A stretch of 5,695 bases of DNA from Thermoplasmatales archaeon (GCA_014874235.1 JACWAC010000083.1:1-5695), one strand, 5' to 3'. Positions 1-5,661 are shown, counted from the stretch's first letter. Numbers and translations are program-made. The notes: generated by a model not told the origin, from the letters alone.

Positions 1-2
1 TC

Positions 3-56
3 AAAGTGTTCAACGAAGAGATAAAAGTTGAGAGGTGTAAATTTATTAAAAACTAA
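3..56 (+). CDS. Possible C-terminal tail of an upstream gene (partial)
   Basis: One forward frame is open from the left edge to a TAA at 54-56 and would encode about 17 residues ending CKFIKN, rich in Lys and Glu. The other two forward frames stop at 22-24 and 29-31. A T-rich stretch follows directly (57-70), as expected after an archaeal gene end. Seventeen open codons can easily occur by chance in this AT-rich stretch and no family is recognisable, so this is only a weak call. Confidence 0.25.
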   Translation, partial: KVFNEEIKVERCKFIKN

Positions 57-70
57 TTTGTTTTATTTTT
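57..70 (+). terminator. T-rich tract, possible terminator of the upstream gene
   Basis: The stretch reads TTTGTTTTATTTTT, with no preceding GC-rich hairpin. Archaeal RNA polymerase can terminate on T-runs alone, and this one lies just after the possible upstream stop at 54-56 and before the lat promoter. It could equally be plain AT-rich spacer. Confidence 0.25.
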
Positions 71-94
71 ATACGTTAATAATTTCAAAAGTGA

Positions 95-107
95 GAAAAA
101 TATATAT
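95..107 (+). promoter_or_regulatory. BRE/TATA box of lat
   Basis: A purine run (GAAAAA, 95-100) leads into TATATAT (101-107), which matches the layout of an archaeal BRE followed by a TATA box. The box is centred about 26 nt before the lat ATG at 129, so transcription is expected to start at or within a few bases of the start codon. The spacer 108-128 is pyrimidine-rich and has no GGAGG/GGTGA-like ribosome site, which agrees with a leaderless mRNA. Confidence 0.6.
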
Positions 108-128
108 CCATTCTTTTAATTTTGTTGT

Positions 129-1463
129 ATGTTTAATGAACAGTTATTGAGTGCGGATGAAATTAAAAGAGTGATATCTTCTCATATGCTTGCGGATGGG
201 CTTCCCTTGATTCTAAATCTTCAGAAGAGCAAGGGGATGAAACTCTACGATATGGAGACTAACAAAGAGTTTCTCGACTTCTTTGGCTTCTTCGCTTCAA
301 ATGCAGTTGGCATGAACCACCCGGACATGTTCGAGAAGGAATTCTTGGAAGACCTGAAGTGGGCCTCGATCACGAAGGTCACAAACTCCGATATCTACAC
401 GCCTGAAATGGCAAGATTTGTCGACACATTCGCCAAAGAAACGGGTCCGGATTACATGAAGCACTTCTTCTTCATAGACGGGGGTGCCCTCGCAGTTGAG
501 AACACCCTGAAGACTGCCTTCGACTGGAAGGTGAGGAAGAACATGATGGACGGAGAGAAGGGTGAGAAGGGAAGCAAGATAATCCACCTGAAGGAGGCGT
601 TCCACGGGAGAACCGGCTATACCATGAGCTTGACCAACACATTCGATCCCAGGAAAACTATGTACTTCCCTAAGTTCGATTGGCCCAGGATAACAAACCC
701 AAAGATCAGTTTCCCCCTAGACAAGAAATCTACCGGGGACGTAGAGGAGCTGGAGGACAAGAGCATATCGGAAATGGAAGCGGCATTCGAGAAGCACAAG
801 AACGACATAGCAGCATTCATAATGGAACCCATACAGGGCGAGGGAGGAGATAACCACTTCAGGAAAGAGTATTTCGAAAGGGCTATCGAAACCGTCCATG
901 AACACGATGCACTGTTCATCGTGGATGAGGTCCAGTCTGGAATGGGAATCACGGGAAAGTGGTGGGCGCATCAGCACTTCGGAATCGAGCCAGATCTCCT
1001 TGCTTTCGGCAAGAAATCACAGATATGTGGAATAATGGCAGGAGAGAGGATTGACGAAGTCGAAGACAACGTTTTCAAGGTCTCGAGCAGGATCAATTCG
1101 ACATGGGGAGGAAACCTTGCAGATATGGTCAGATCCACCAAGTCAATTGAAATAATGAAAAAGTACAATCTCTTGAATAATGCAGAAAAGATGGGGAAAA
1201 TAGTTGTGGAGTTCCTTGGCGATATGAGGGCCAAATTCCCGGATATTGTCTTCAACCCGAGAGGAAGGGGAGTCATGGACGCAATCGATTTCAAGACGGG
1301 AAAAATGAGGGACGAATTCTTCGATCGTCTCTACTCCAAAGGTGTCGTGGTTCTCAAGGCCGGAGAAAGGACGATAAGACTCAGGCCACCCCTCATAATA
1401 GATGAAGAAGACATAAGCGAATTCTCTCAAAGGATGAAACTGGTACTCAGTGAAATGTCCTGA
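129..1463 (+). CDS. lat: L-lysine 6-transaminase (lysine epsilon-aminotransferase), PLP class III
   Basis: This enzyme transfers the epsilon-amino group of L-lysine to 2-oxoglutarate, giving glutamate and 2-aminoadipate 6-semialdehyde, which cyclises to piperideine-6-carboxylate. It is a cytosolic class III aminotransferase. At 444 aa it is close to the 449-aa Mycobacterium tuberculosis LAT. The N-terminal HMLADGLPLIL, the GGALAVENTLK segment (118-128), EAFHGRTGYT (156-165), EPIQGEGGD (233-241), DEVQSGMG (266-273), FGKKSQICG (293-301) and SRINSTWGGN (320-329) are all LAT-like. Lys295 is the expected Schiff-base lysine. Glu238, Gln269, Asn323, Thr325 and Arg417 sit at a constant offset of five from the active-site positions I recall for the mycobacterial enzyme (243, 274, 328, 330, 422), so it looks catalytically intact. 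The start at 129 keeps the whole N-terminal arm of the family and fits the TATA spacing. No semialdehyde dehydrogenase or other lysine-degradation gene is nearby. The gene may have been acquired laterally (inference). Confidence 0.93.
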   Translation: MFNEQLLSADEIKRVISSHMLADGLPLILNLQKSKGMKLYDMETNKEFLDFFGFFASNAVGMNHPDMFEKEFLEDLKWASITKVTNSDIYTPEMARFVDTFAKETGPDYMKHFFFIDGGALAVENTLKTAFDWKVRKNMMDGEKGEKGSKIIHLKEAFHGRTGYTMSLTNTFDPRKTMYFPKFDWPRITNPKISFPLDKKSTGDVEELEDKSISEMEAAFEKHKNDIAAFIMEPIQGEGGDNHFRKEYFERAIETVHEHDALFIVDEVQSGMGITGKWWAHQHFGIEPDLLAFGKKSQICGIMAGERIDEVEDNVFKVSSRINSTWGGNLADMVRSTKSIEIMKKYNLLNNAEKMGKIVVEFLGDMRAKFPDIVFNPRGRGVMDAIDFKTGKMRDEFFDRLYSKGVVVLKAGERTIRLRPPLIIDEEDISEFSQRMKLVLSEMS

Positions 1464-1474
1464 GCTATCTGACA

Positions 1475-1488
1475 AACATTTTATTTGC
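1475..1488 (+). promoter_or_regulatory. Possible TATA box of the TPR gene / T-rich end of lat
   Basis: The short lat-TPR spacer (1464-1508) contains AACATTTTATTTGC. The TTTTATTT core is centred about 26 nt before the ATG at 1509, the same spacing as at lat. The stretch could also serve as a T-rich termination signal for lat. It is weaker than the lat box, and the TPR gene may instead be read through from lat. Confidence 0.35.
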
Positions 1489-1499
1489 TTGTTCATTTC

Positions 1500-1505
1500 A
1501 GGTGA
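1500..1505 (+). promoter_or_regulatory. Ribosome-binding site of the TPR gene
   Basis: AGGTGA is complementary to the archaeal 16S 3' end (anti-SD for GGAGGTGAT). With six bases between the GG and the ATG at 1509, it pairs in the normal register. It is the best Shine-Dalgarno match in the window and supports this start. It would be on the transcript only if transcription begins upstream of about 1500, for example by read-through from lat. Confidence 0.5.
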
Positions 1506-1508
1506 CCA

Positions 1509-2126
1509 ATGGACTTTAGAGTAACGAAGGAGAATAAGGAAGAGAGTAAGGAGCAGGAGAGAGCTGTAAGTTCTGAAATCTACTTTGAAAGGGGTTCCAG
1601 ATATCTTTCGCTCAAGAAGTACAAGGAAGCCATAGAGAACTTCCAGAAGGCTCTTGAATTGGACAAAGACGATTATGAGACCAGATTCAATCTCGCAGTT
1701 ACCTATTACCATTCAGGAAAATATGATAAGGCGCTGGAGCTTTTTGGCGAATTGATCGGCGAAGGGAGGAAGGACCAGGAGCTCTATTTCAACATCGGGA
1801 GCGTGTATCTGGAGAGGGGAGACTATAGAAAGGCCGTGGAGAATCTCAAGAGGAGCACCGAAATGGACGAGCTGTATCTGGACGCTTTCGTCAACCTCGG
1901 TAATGCCCACTTCTATCTTCACGAATACGACGAAGCAATCAAGAACTACGACCAATCCATAATACTCAACCCCCAGAATGCGGATTACTTCGTCAACAGG
2001 GGGCTGGCATACATGTCCAAGGGTGACAACGCTACTGCAGTTGAGGATCTGGAAAAGGCACTTTCTCTTGACCCTTCGAATAACAAAGCAAAACTGAACC
2101 TCCAGAAGATCGAATCCGAAATCTAG
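1509..2126 (+). CDS. Five-repeat TPR protein
   Basis: This is a 205-aa soluble protein with no signal peptide or membrane segment. After a highly charged 21-residue N-terminal tail it has five back-to-back 34-residue TPR units at 22-55, 56-89, 90-123, 124-157 and 158-191, with no insertions. A short capping helix follows (192-205). Repeat position 8 is Gly/Ala in all five (29, 63, 97, 131, 165), position 20 is always Ala (41, 75, 109, 143, 177), and Pro is at position 32 in the last two (155, 189). TPR arrays form a right-handed superhelix that binds proteins, and five units are enough for a concave binding groove. The partner cannot be read from the sequence. The gene lies 45 nt after lat on the same strand and converges on the GGGP synthase gene, sharing four bases at the stops. 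A link to lysine metabolism is not supported by anything except proximity. Confidence 0.9.
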   Translation: MDFRVTKENKEESKEQERAVSSEIYFERGSRYLSLKKYKEAIENFQKALELDKDDYETRFNLAVTYYHSGKYDKALELFGELIGEGRKDQELYFNIGSVYLERGDYRKAVENLKRSTEMDELYLDAFVNLGNAHFYLHEYDEAIKNYDQSIILNPQNADYFVNRGLAYMSKGDNATAVEDLEKALSLDPSNNKAKLNLQKIESEI

Positions 2127-2839
2127 CTCTTGATTGCGCTAACGATCTTTCCCAGAATTTCTGGGTCACTTTCTGCTATCGTGCCAGTTACAACCGCTGC
2201 TGCACCCGAGTCCAGCATCTTTCTTGCCGTGATGGGATCTTTGATCCCTCCTCCGACAATCACAGGAATTGTCATGTCTTTGCAAACTGCTTTCACTACA
2301 GCAGGATCTATACTCCTGGGTGCTCCGGATCCGGCCTCTAGATATATTGCATGAAAACCAATTAGCTCTGCAGCCGTGGCGTAGTCCAGGGCCGTCGAAA
2401 CGTCGTCCCTGCGAATCAATTTTGCCCCTCCAACCTTTCCAACCGTCATCCCCGGTTCGAATACAAGATATGCGACCGAGATAACCTCCATCCTGGTACT
2501 TTTCAGGAGTCTTGCAGACTGGACCTGATAGCCCATCACATACTTCAGGGAGGTGGAATTGAGCAGGCTCAGGTAGAAGATGGCATCCGCCCTTGTAGAA
2601 AAGGCTTCGGGGCTTGATGGGAACAGTATGACCGGTTTCTTTGTAAACTTCTTTATCGCAATCACCAGGTCGTCTACCGATTTCGAACCCGCACCGGTAG
2701 AACCTCCGACCATTATGGCATCGCTTCCCGATCTGTTCACAAAATCTATAACTTTTTCGGTATTTTCCGGCCCATTCTTTTCAGGGTCGAGCAACGTAAG
2801 ATGCCTTATTCTCCCGTACTTTATGTTCTCCAGGATCAT
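2123..2839 (-). CDS. Geranylgeranylglyceryl phosphate synthase (GGGPS, PcrB/GGGPS family)
   Basis: This enzyme makes the first ether bond of archaeal membrane lipids by joining sn-glycerol-1-phosphate and geranylgeranyl diphosphate into 3-O-geranylgeranylglyceryl phosphate. It is 238 aa, full length for the family, and has a (beta/alpha)8 barrel. Visible motifs in order are HLTLLDPEK (13-21, Asp18 the likely Mg2+ ligand), MVGGSTG (43-49), LFPSSP (72-77), YLEAGSGAP (166-174, phosphate and substrate contacts), VGGGIKDP (195-202) and VVTGT (216-220, phosphate binding). The length and sequence look like the group II enzymes common in Euryarchaeota and Thermoplasmata. The ATG overlaps the TGA of the upstream lipid prenyltransferase gene as ATGA (2836-2839), so the two are probably translated together. 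No strong Shine-Dalgarno is visible before this ATG. The TAG stop lies inside the stop of the opposing TPR gene, and no T-run follows it, so transcripts probably run antisense into that gene. Confidence 0.95.
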   Translation of the reverse strand: MILENIKYGRIRHLTLLDPEKNGPENTEKVIDFVNRSGSDAIMVGGSTGAGSKSVDDLVIAIKKFTKKPVILFPSSPEAFSTRADAIFYLSLLNSTSLKYVMGYQVQSARLLKSTRMEVISVAYLVFEPGMTVGKVGGAKLIRRDDVSTALDYATAAELIGFHAIYLEAGSGAPRSIDPAVVKAVCKDMTIPVIVGGGIKDPITARKMLDSGAAAVVTGTIAESDPEILGKIVSAIKS

Positions 2840-3654
2840 ATGGCGCTACCAACCAAGAAGGCCACTAGACCGAGGATCATGCCAACCTTAATCAGATTTT
2901 GCCCCTTTGTCTGGTCGTTGAAGAAAAAGAATACCGAAGCAATGAAGACGATGTCGGATAGCGCGACCGTAAGGGCGTAAAAACCATTCCATTTGAAGAA
3001 GACATATGGAATCGGAGTGAGTGATACTGCGATCACAATCAGTGCTGCGGCCGCTATGAGACTCAGGCCCTTTCCTATCTTCTTGGGCAATGTGGTCCTG
3101 TAGATATCTCCCGTAACGTCCTCGACGTCCTTTACTATCTCTCTGGCAAGATTGGCCAGGAATGCCATCATCGAAAATATGATCACGACGTAAGTCAGCT
3201 TTACTGAAAAACTGCCATAGACAAATATCAATCCCACGAGTGAGGATATTATTATGTTGCCCACCAGCCCCCACGCTTTCGTCTTCCATTCGTACGTGAC
3301 TAGGAGGAATACGGCCAGAACTGCGATGAAAAACTGCAAGATGTTGAGGGTGAATATTGATAGAATCAGCCCTCCTGCCAACAGGACGACCGCGAGATAC
3401 TTTGCGGATCGTCTTGAAACCTGGCCAGAAGGAATCGGTCGCGTAGGATGGTTGATTTTGTCAGTTTCTGCATCAAAATAGTCATTCAGGATATTCCCAC
3501 CGAGTAGAACCAGGAACACGACCGCCATTGCGAGATACAACCTTGGATAGAGCAGTCCCCTGATGTTTTCAAGTGCAATCACGCCACCTATCACTGTCCC
3601 AAAGGATGCCATCACTGCGTTGACAGGTCGCATAAGGCCTAGATATCCCTTCAT
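2836..3654 (-). CDS. Digeranylgeranylglyceryl phosphate synthase (DGGGPS, UbiA family)
   Basis: This integral-membrane prenyltransferase adds the second geranylgeranyl chain to GGGP, producing 2,3-di-O-geranylgeranylglyceryl phosphate (archaetidic acid precursor). It is 272 aa, normal for the family. It opens with LGLMRPVN (5-12), where Asn12 is the conserved UbiA Asn. The first Asp-rich motif is NDYFDAETDKINHPTRPIP (57-75). The second is REIVKDVEDVTGD (171-183), which together with the first binds Mg2+ and the diphosphate. About eight or nine hydrophobic helices fit UbiA topology, roughly at 13-28, 40-56, 86-102, 105-120, 130-147, 154-169, 197-217, 222-240 and 250-271. Direct adjacency to and overlap with the GGGPS gene, the preceding step in the pathway, favours DGGGPS over quinone or haem prenyltransferases. 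The ATG at 3654 keeps the conserved N-terminal RPxN motif at its usual place. A 51-nt gap with TATA-like boxes separates it from trm1. Confidence 0.93.
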   Translation of the reverse strand: MKGYLGLMRPVNAVMASFGTVIGGVIALENIRGLLYPRLYLAMAVVFLVLLGGNILNDYFDAETDKINHPTRPIPSGQVSRRSAKYLAVVLLAGGLILSIFTLNILQFFIAVLAVFLLVTYEWKTKAWGLVGNIIISSLVGLIFVYGSFSVKLTYVVIIFSMMAFLANLAREIVKDVEDVTGDIYRTTLPKKIGKGLSLIAAAALIVIAVSLTPIPYVFFKWNGFYALTVALSDIVFIASVFFFFNDQTKGQNLIKVGMILGLVAFLVGSAI

Positions 3655-3677
3655 GCCTACAACCGAAGGTTCATCGA

Positions 3678-3710
3678 TTAATTAAATATTGTCCAATTTA
3701 GCCTTTTATA
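3678..3710 (-). promoter_or_regulatory. Promoter region of the lipid gene pair (two TATA-like boxes)
   Basis: Read on the minus strand, the trm1-DGGGPS gap offers two boxes. ATATTTAATTAA (3689-3678) is centred about 29 nt before the DGGGPS ATG and would give a nearly leaderless mRNA. TATAAAAG (3710-3703), which overlaps the trm1 stop, would give a leader of about 27 nt. There is no Shine-Dalgarno before the ATG, which favours the proximal box. Either box would let the lipid pair be transcribed independently of the mptD-THEP1-trm1 unit. Confidence 0.45.
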
Positions 3711-4704
3711 GCGACCTGATCATATTTCTATATTCCTTCTCGTCCACGTTTGATTTAATACCCTTATCATTGAAGTTGGTATTTCCCGCCTTGTACCCCC
3801 TGTTGTGGAGTTCGTCCAGTATCCTGGTTTTCCTCACCTCTCGAAATTCGTTGGAGTTCTCGAAGAAGAGGAACATCAGGTCTTCGTTTTCGAAGTTGGC
3901 AAACATTTTCTTTGAATTTTCAGAAAAACCAAAATCGGTCATCTTTCCGAGCAGATCTGGGTCGTACAACCTTCCCGTGTAAAGGGGTCCAACGCTATTT
4001 CCTTCAACCTCAGCCATCTTCAAATCTTTCAGCGAATCATCCGCAACCTTGTTTCCTTTCTTGAATCTGACAAAGGCACGTATGAAGTGGCCATATCTCA
4101 ACACCAACAAGGGTCTCCCCGCTCTTCCAAGTGATGCACCCCGCTCGATGATATATTTCACAAATATCCTGGTTGAAATCTCTCTTGAGAATTTCCCTGC
4201 TATCGATTTAGCACCGTAAATGCGCTTTCCTTTGTCCAGAGATTTCCCCTCCAGGTTAGCGGTATCGGTCATTGTGACGCCCAGGATGCCGTCGTTCTTG
4301 AGGTTAATCACTGCCGCATCCACCAATCCTGACGGGGTTCCGAATGGGTCGACATCGATGTAATCCCACTTTCGCGAAGAGACAGCACAAAAATAATCGC
4401 TTCTCTGTATCTCCAGATCAAGCGAATTCAATTTCGCATTGCTCTTCTGAATCTCCGTATTCCTCGAGTCCCTGTCATTGAGAACCACCTGCCAGTCAGT
4501 TTCCTTTGCAATCCTCAACCCCCTGATTCCCGTGCCGGCCATCGAGTCCAGGGCAATTCCCGGTTTGAGTGATTTCAGCAGTGCTACCGTGAGATCCCTG
4601 GAAATTTCCATGGTCCTGTTGTAAAAACCTGGCGAAATCTTACCTGGTCCTTTTTCAAAAGTTGAGATCGTTTCTATTTCTATTGATCCTTCACGAATCG
4701 TCAA
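3706..4704 (-). CDS. trm1: tRNA (guanine(26)-N2)-dimethyltransferase Trm1, short form
   Basis: This SAM-dependent enzyme methylates N2 of G26 at the D-stem/anticodon-stem junction of tRNA. Motifs in order are GFYNRTMEISRDL (26-38, the FYN..M..NRD element of Trm1), LDSMAGTGIRGLR (52-64, SAM-binding motif I), NDRD (76-79, ribose-binding acidic loop), DVDPFGTPSGLVDAAV (117-132, catalytic motif IV), VTMTDTANLEG (143-153), and the C-terminal-domain segments GRPLLVLRYGHFIRAFVRF (196-214) and GPLYTGRLYD (239-248). At 332 aa it is about 40-50 residues shorter than the Pyrococcus and Methanocaldococcus enzymes as I recall them. The segment that usually carries two CxxC pairs, between the RAFVRF strand and GPLYTG, has no Cys at all; the only Cys is Cys106. 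The start is TTG, chosen because its TTGA overlaps the THEP1 stop and because the next Met (32) would delete the conserved FYN element. The ribosome site is weak, so translation probably depends on coupling. Confidence 0.93.
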   Translation of the reverse strand: MTIREGSIEIETISTFEKGPGKISPGFYNRTMEISRDLTVALLKSLKPGIALDSMAGTGIRGLRIAKETDWQVVLNDRDSRNTEIQKSNAKLNSLDLEIQRSDYFCAVSSRKWDYIDVDPFGTPSGLVDAAVINLKNDGILGVTMTDTANLEGKSLDKGKRIYGAKSIAGKFSREISTRIFVKYIIERGASLGRAGRPLLVLRYGHFIRAFVRFKKGNKVADDSLKDLKMAEVEGNSVGPLYTGRLYDPDLLGKMTDFGFSENSKKMFANFENEDLMFLFFENSNEFREVRKTRILDELHNRGYKAGNTNFNDKGIKSNVDEKEYRNMIRSL

Positions 4705-5240
4705 GCCTCTTCGCCCTTGAGGAGCTGTGCTATCTTGTATGGCAGGAGGGTCCTGTTTATCTGCGTTACCTCCAAACTCCTTACATCGTCCCTCTTCTTC
4801 ACTTCCTGGAGCAAGGGGTTTCTACCCTTCTTGTGGAGTGTAAGAATCATCATCTTGTCCAGTTCCAGTACCTCTTTCACTATTTCTGTGTAAGGCTTGC
4901 TCTCCTGTTCTATTTTACCTACTTCGTCTATGACGATAACGTCTGCATTATCTCTCGACCATTCGATGGCGGGAACTGCAACCTGATCGAATGCCTTCAG
5001 GTCCACTCCAAACTTGCCTATCCTGATCCTCGCGTTTATGCTCTTGTGGGCAAATATGATGGAAGTCTTGTTGTGCCAGTCCAGGACCTTGAGACCGACC
5101 GAGTCCTTTCCGTCCATGACTTTTTCCGTAAGTATTCCACCGACGACATTTCCCTCTTTTTCCAGGATATCTATTGTTTTCAAGAGGGTCTGAGTTTTTC
5201 CAACGCCGGGTAATCCAGCGAGTGAAATTTTTACTTTCAT
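4701..5240 (-). CDS. THEP1-family nucleoside-triphosphatase (P-loop NTPase)
   Basis: This 179-aa protein belongs to the THEP1/NTPCR family of small P-loop NTPases, which hydrolyse ATP, GTP and other NTPs slowly in vitro; the biological substrate is unknown. The Walker A motif GLPGVGKT is at 9-16, with Lys15 and Thr16 binding phosphate and Mg2+. Walker B with the catalytic acid is VIVIDEVGKIE (101-111), where the DEVGK(I/M)E form is typical of the family. The segment IGKFGVDLKAFDQVAVPAIE (74-93) is the family signature RxGKYGV...VPALE. TEK (38-40) lies in the usual GG(F/I)xTEE-type switch position. Length is normal and no extra domain is present. The ATG overlaps the mptD stop as ATGA, its own TGA overlaps the trm1 start as TTGA, and AAGGTG (5254-5249) could serve as ribosome site. 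The position between a pterin gene and a tRNA modification gene hints at a role in nucleotide or RNA metabolism but does not prove one. Confidence 0.93.
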   Translation of the reverse strand: MKVKISLAGLPGVGKTQTLLKTIDILEKEGNVVGGILTEKVMDGKDSVGLKVLDWHNKTSIIFAHKSINARIRIGKFGVDLKAFDQVAVPAIEWSRDNADVIVIDEVGKIEQESKPYTEIVKEVLELDKMMILTLHKKGRNPLLQEVKKRDDVRSLEVTQINRTLLPYKIAQLLKGEEA

Positions 5241-5626
5241 TCCTTCAACACCTTAAATCTCATGAGAGGGTACTTCATCGAAGATACCCAGGCCATTTTT
5301 CCCTCAACAAGTGCTTTTCCGTACTTGATGTGCAGCCTGACATCCATCATGTCCCCGAGCAACGTCTTGTACTTGTATGCGGGCTTCGCCTTACCAACCT
5401 TCCTCCTGTCAATATCCACCCTGACCATTGTGACAAAGGGCTGGGCCGCCACTGCCTTCTCTATCGCTCCCTCCAGGGAATCCACGTTGCTGCTGTTGAT
5501 TGGAATTCCCGTGTATTGATGGTAAATTGAACCTAATTTAACTCCGGCTTCGAAAATTGCCCTTTCCTTATCAGAACATGAAAAATAGTTGGTTGCTGGG
5601 TCGACCACATAACTAAATGACAGCAT
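5237..5626 (-). CDS. mptD: Archaeal dihydroneopterin aldolase, MptD family (DUF372)
   Basis: MptD cleaves 7,8-dihydroneopterin to 6-hydroxymethyl-7,8-dihydropterin and glycolaldehyde, a step toward methanopterin-type or folate pterin cofactors; it is unrelated in sequence to bacterial FolB. The family signature is clear: DPATNYFSCSDKERAIFEAG (9-28), then KLGSIYHQYTGIP (30-42) and AAQPFV (60-65). Glu26, His36 and Gln62 are the conserved polar residues that correspond, by my memory, to active-site residues of the Methanocaldococcus jannaschii enzyme. Near the C-terminus, Trp113 stands about where that family usually has an aromatic Tyr. The start is uncertain. The ATG at 5626 gives 129 aa, an in-frame GTG at 5608 gives 123 aa beginning just before DPA, where many homologues start, and the frame stays open to the right edge of the window. 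No Shine-Dalgarno precedes either codon. It is the first recognised gene of the mptD-THEP1-trm1 overlap unit. Confidence 0.85.
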   Translation of the reverse strand: MLSFSYVVDPATNYFSCSDKERAIFEAGVKLGSIYHQYTGIPINSSNVDSLEGAIEKAVAAQPFVTMVRVDIDRRKVGKAKPAYKYKTLLGDMMDVRLHIKYGKALVEGKMAWVSSMKYPLMRFKVLKE

Positions 5627-5629
5627 AAG

Positions 5630-5638
5630 TAATAAAAC
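5630..5638 (-). promoter_or_regulatory. Possible TATA box of the mptD unit
   Basis: On the minus strand GTTTTATTA (5638-5630) lies only a few bases before the ATG at 5626 but is centred about 26 nt before the in-frame GTG at 5608. If it is the TATA box, the mRNA would begin at about the GTG and be leaderless, as proposed for lat. The match is moderate and depends on which start is real. Confidence 0.3.
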
Positions 5639-5661
5639 TTCTTTAACACTTGCGAACGAGA

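Noticed and set aside
297..605. 102-codon minus-strand frame opposite lat
   Set aside because: It is antisense to conserved LAT coding sequence, with no start signal or known motif.
1143..1712. 189-codon open frame on the minus strand across the end of lat and the start of the TPR gene
   Set aside because: It spans two strongly supported genes on the other strand and its translation has no recognisable motif, so it is a shadow frame.
2888..3289. 133-codon minus-strand frame inside the DGGGPS gene
   Set aside because: It is another frame of the same strand within a UbiA-family gene whose motifs and membrane helices are intact; there is no sign of a frameshift.
3678..3685. Palindrome TTAATTAA in the trm1-DGGGPS gap as an operator site
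   Set aside because: It is a simple AT palindrome in an AT-rich promoter and is better explained as part of a TATA box; no second copy was seen near the other promoters.
4662..5213. 183-codon open frame on the plus strand opposite THEP1 and the start of trm1
   Set aside because: It is antisense to a clear Walker A/B NTPase, has Cys/Leu-rich composition typical of antisense frames and no domain.
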